DNA of 5,760 bases. Origin: JBEVMS01 sp040508515. GTDB taxonomy: Bacteria > Pseudomonadota > Gammaproteobacteria > Xanthomonadales > Rhodanobacteraceae. The notes beneath the pieces are model-generated. The model ran no database searches. It saw only the letters and a program-made list of their open reading frames with translations, and was not told the origin of the DNA. Of the stretch, positions 5,331-5,760 are shown piece after piece. The stretch spans positions 1 through 5,760 of the forward strand of contig JBEVMS010000138.1 in NCBI GenBank assembly GCA_040508515.1, given 5' to 3'. The translations under genes and the position numbers were made by a program. Position 1 is the stretch's first letter, and every line of letters begins with the position of its first letter.

Positions 5331-5760
5331 GGCAAATTCTCCAACAACCGCTGCAATTCCTCGCGACTGCCGACGCTGATACGCACGGTGTGCGGCAAGC
5401 CGTAGCCCCCCATCGGCCGGACGATCACGCCGCGCTCGAACAAATGTTTTTCGAACGCATCGGCGTCGGTGCCCAGATCGACCAGCAGGAAATTGGTCTG
5501 CGAGGGCAACACGCTGAAGCCGCGGCGCACCAGCTCATCGGTGAGCCACGCACGATCGATCTGGTTCTGCTGGCGCACACGGGCACGATGTTGATCATCG
5601 GCCAGCGCCGCTTCGGCGGCAGCCAATGCCACCGCGTTGACGTTGAACGATTCGCGCAGGCGCTCCACGATCGCCGCCACTGACGGATCACTCAGCATGT
5701 AACCCACACGCAGACCCGCCAGCGCATACGCTTTGGAGAACGTGCGCGTAATCACTACGT
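5327..5760 (-). CDS. hisC: Histidinol-phosphate / aromatic aminotransferase, C-terminal part (5' end outside window)
   Basis: This is a fold-type I PLP-dependent aminotransferase of the HisC family, which converts imidazole acetol phosphate and glutamate to histidinol phosphate and 2-oxoglutarate; some members also transaminate aromatic substrates. The frame is open to the right edge, giving 143 visible residues; full HisC proteins have about 350-370. TRTFSKAYALAGLRVGY holds the PLP-binding lysine (codon 5732-5734). PSQTNFLLVD and the late Arg of TVRISVGSREELQRLL, which binds the substrate carboxylate, are typical. The GTG codon at 5753-5755 is an internal valine, not a start. The TGA stop overlaps the aroA GTG by 4 bp. 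The position before aroA resembles the serC-pheA-hisC-tyrA-aroA cluster of pseudomonads, so this could be the aromatic-type paralogue rather than the his-operon enzyme. The fragment cannot decide this. Confidence 0.92.
   Translation of the reverse strand, partial: VVITRTFSKAYALAGLRVGYMLSDPSVAAIVERLRESFNVNAVALAAAEAALADDQHRARVRQQNQIDRAWLTDELVRRGFSVLPSQTNFLLVDLGTDADAFEKHLFERGVIVRPMGGYGLPHTVRISVGSREELQRLLENLP
5339..5342 (-). promoter_or_regulatory. Shine-Dalgarno site of aroA, inside the hisC 3' end
   Basis: GGAG on the minus strand ends 8 nt before the GTG start of aroA at 5330. It lies within the last codons of hisC. Together with the 4-bp GTGA stop/start overlap at 5327-5330 it supports translational coupling of the two genes. 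Confidence 0.65.

Noticed and set aside
3170..5405. Long plus-strand frames opposite kdsB, aroA and hisC (185, 214 and 246 codons)
   Set aside because: They are antisense to well-supported genes and show low-complexity Arg/Gln/His-rich translations with no domain.

Overview
The window is a GC-rich chromosomal segment in which every recognisable gene lies on the minus strand, so transcription runs from high to low coordinates. The best fit is a gammaproteobacterium of the order Xanthomonadales (Xanthomonas/Dyella/Rhodanobacter type). This rests on recalled family sequences: AroA reads much like xanthomonad AroA proteins (PGDKSVSHR, LDCGNAGTGMRLL, SAQVK, PHPTRDYTERM), and pgsA is followed by tRNA-Gly(GCC), as in other gammaproteobacteria. 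No database search was possible, so the genus is open.

Layout in transcription order. The 3' part of a hisC-type aminotransferase gene enters at the right edge (5327-5760). It overlaps by 4 bp (GTGA) with aroA (EPSP synthase, 4023-5330). After 64 bp comes kdsB (CMP-Kdo synthetase, 3182-3958). A 155-bp gap follows, then uvrC (excinuclease subunit C, 1200-3026). After 52 bp comes pgsA (phosphatidylglycerophosphate synthase, 542-1147). The left 0.5 kb holds a tandem array of identical tRNA-Gly(GCC) genes: complete copies at 409-484 and 177-252, and a 5' fragment at 1-28 that runs off the window. Each tRNA gene has a plausible sigma-70 promoter of its own, and the two complete copies are each followed by a terminator-like hairpin.

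Functionally this is housekeeping DNA. hisC and aroA serve aromatic amino acid and histidine synthesis and look like part of the serC-pheA-hisC-aroA type cluster. kdsB supplies activated Kdo for lipopolysaccharide. uvrC makes the incisions of nucleotide excision repair. pgsA commits CDP-diacylglycerol to phosphatidylglycerol and cardiolipin. hisC and aroA are probably translationally coupled. kdsB may be co-transcribed with them. uvrC may have its own promoter, and uvrC-pgsA probably form one transcript.

I see no mobile element, CRISPR array, toxin-antitoxin pair, defence system or unknown large gene. The points most worth a second look are the tRNA-Gly units with separate promoters, the 18-nt tRNA 3' ends that match the integration site I recall for ICEclc-type elements, and the uvrC start, which lacks a Shine-Dalgarno sequence, has an in-frame stop 9 nt upstream and a -10-like box at leaderless spacing.
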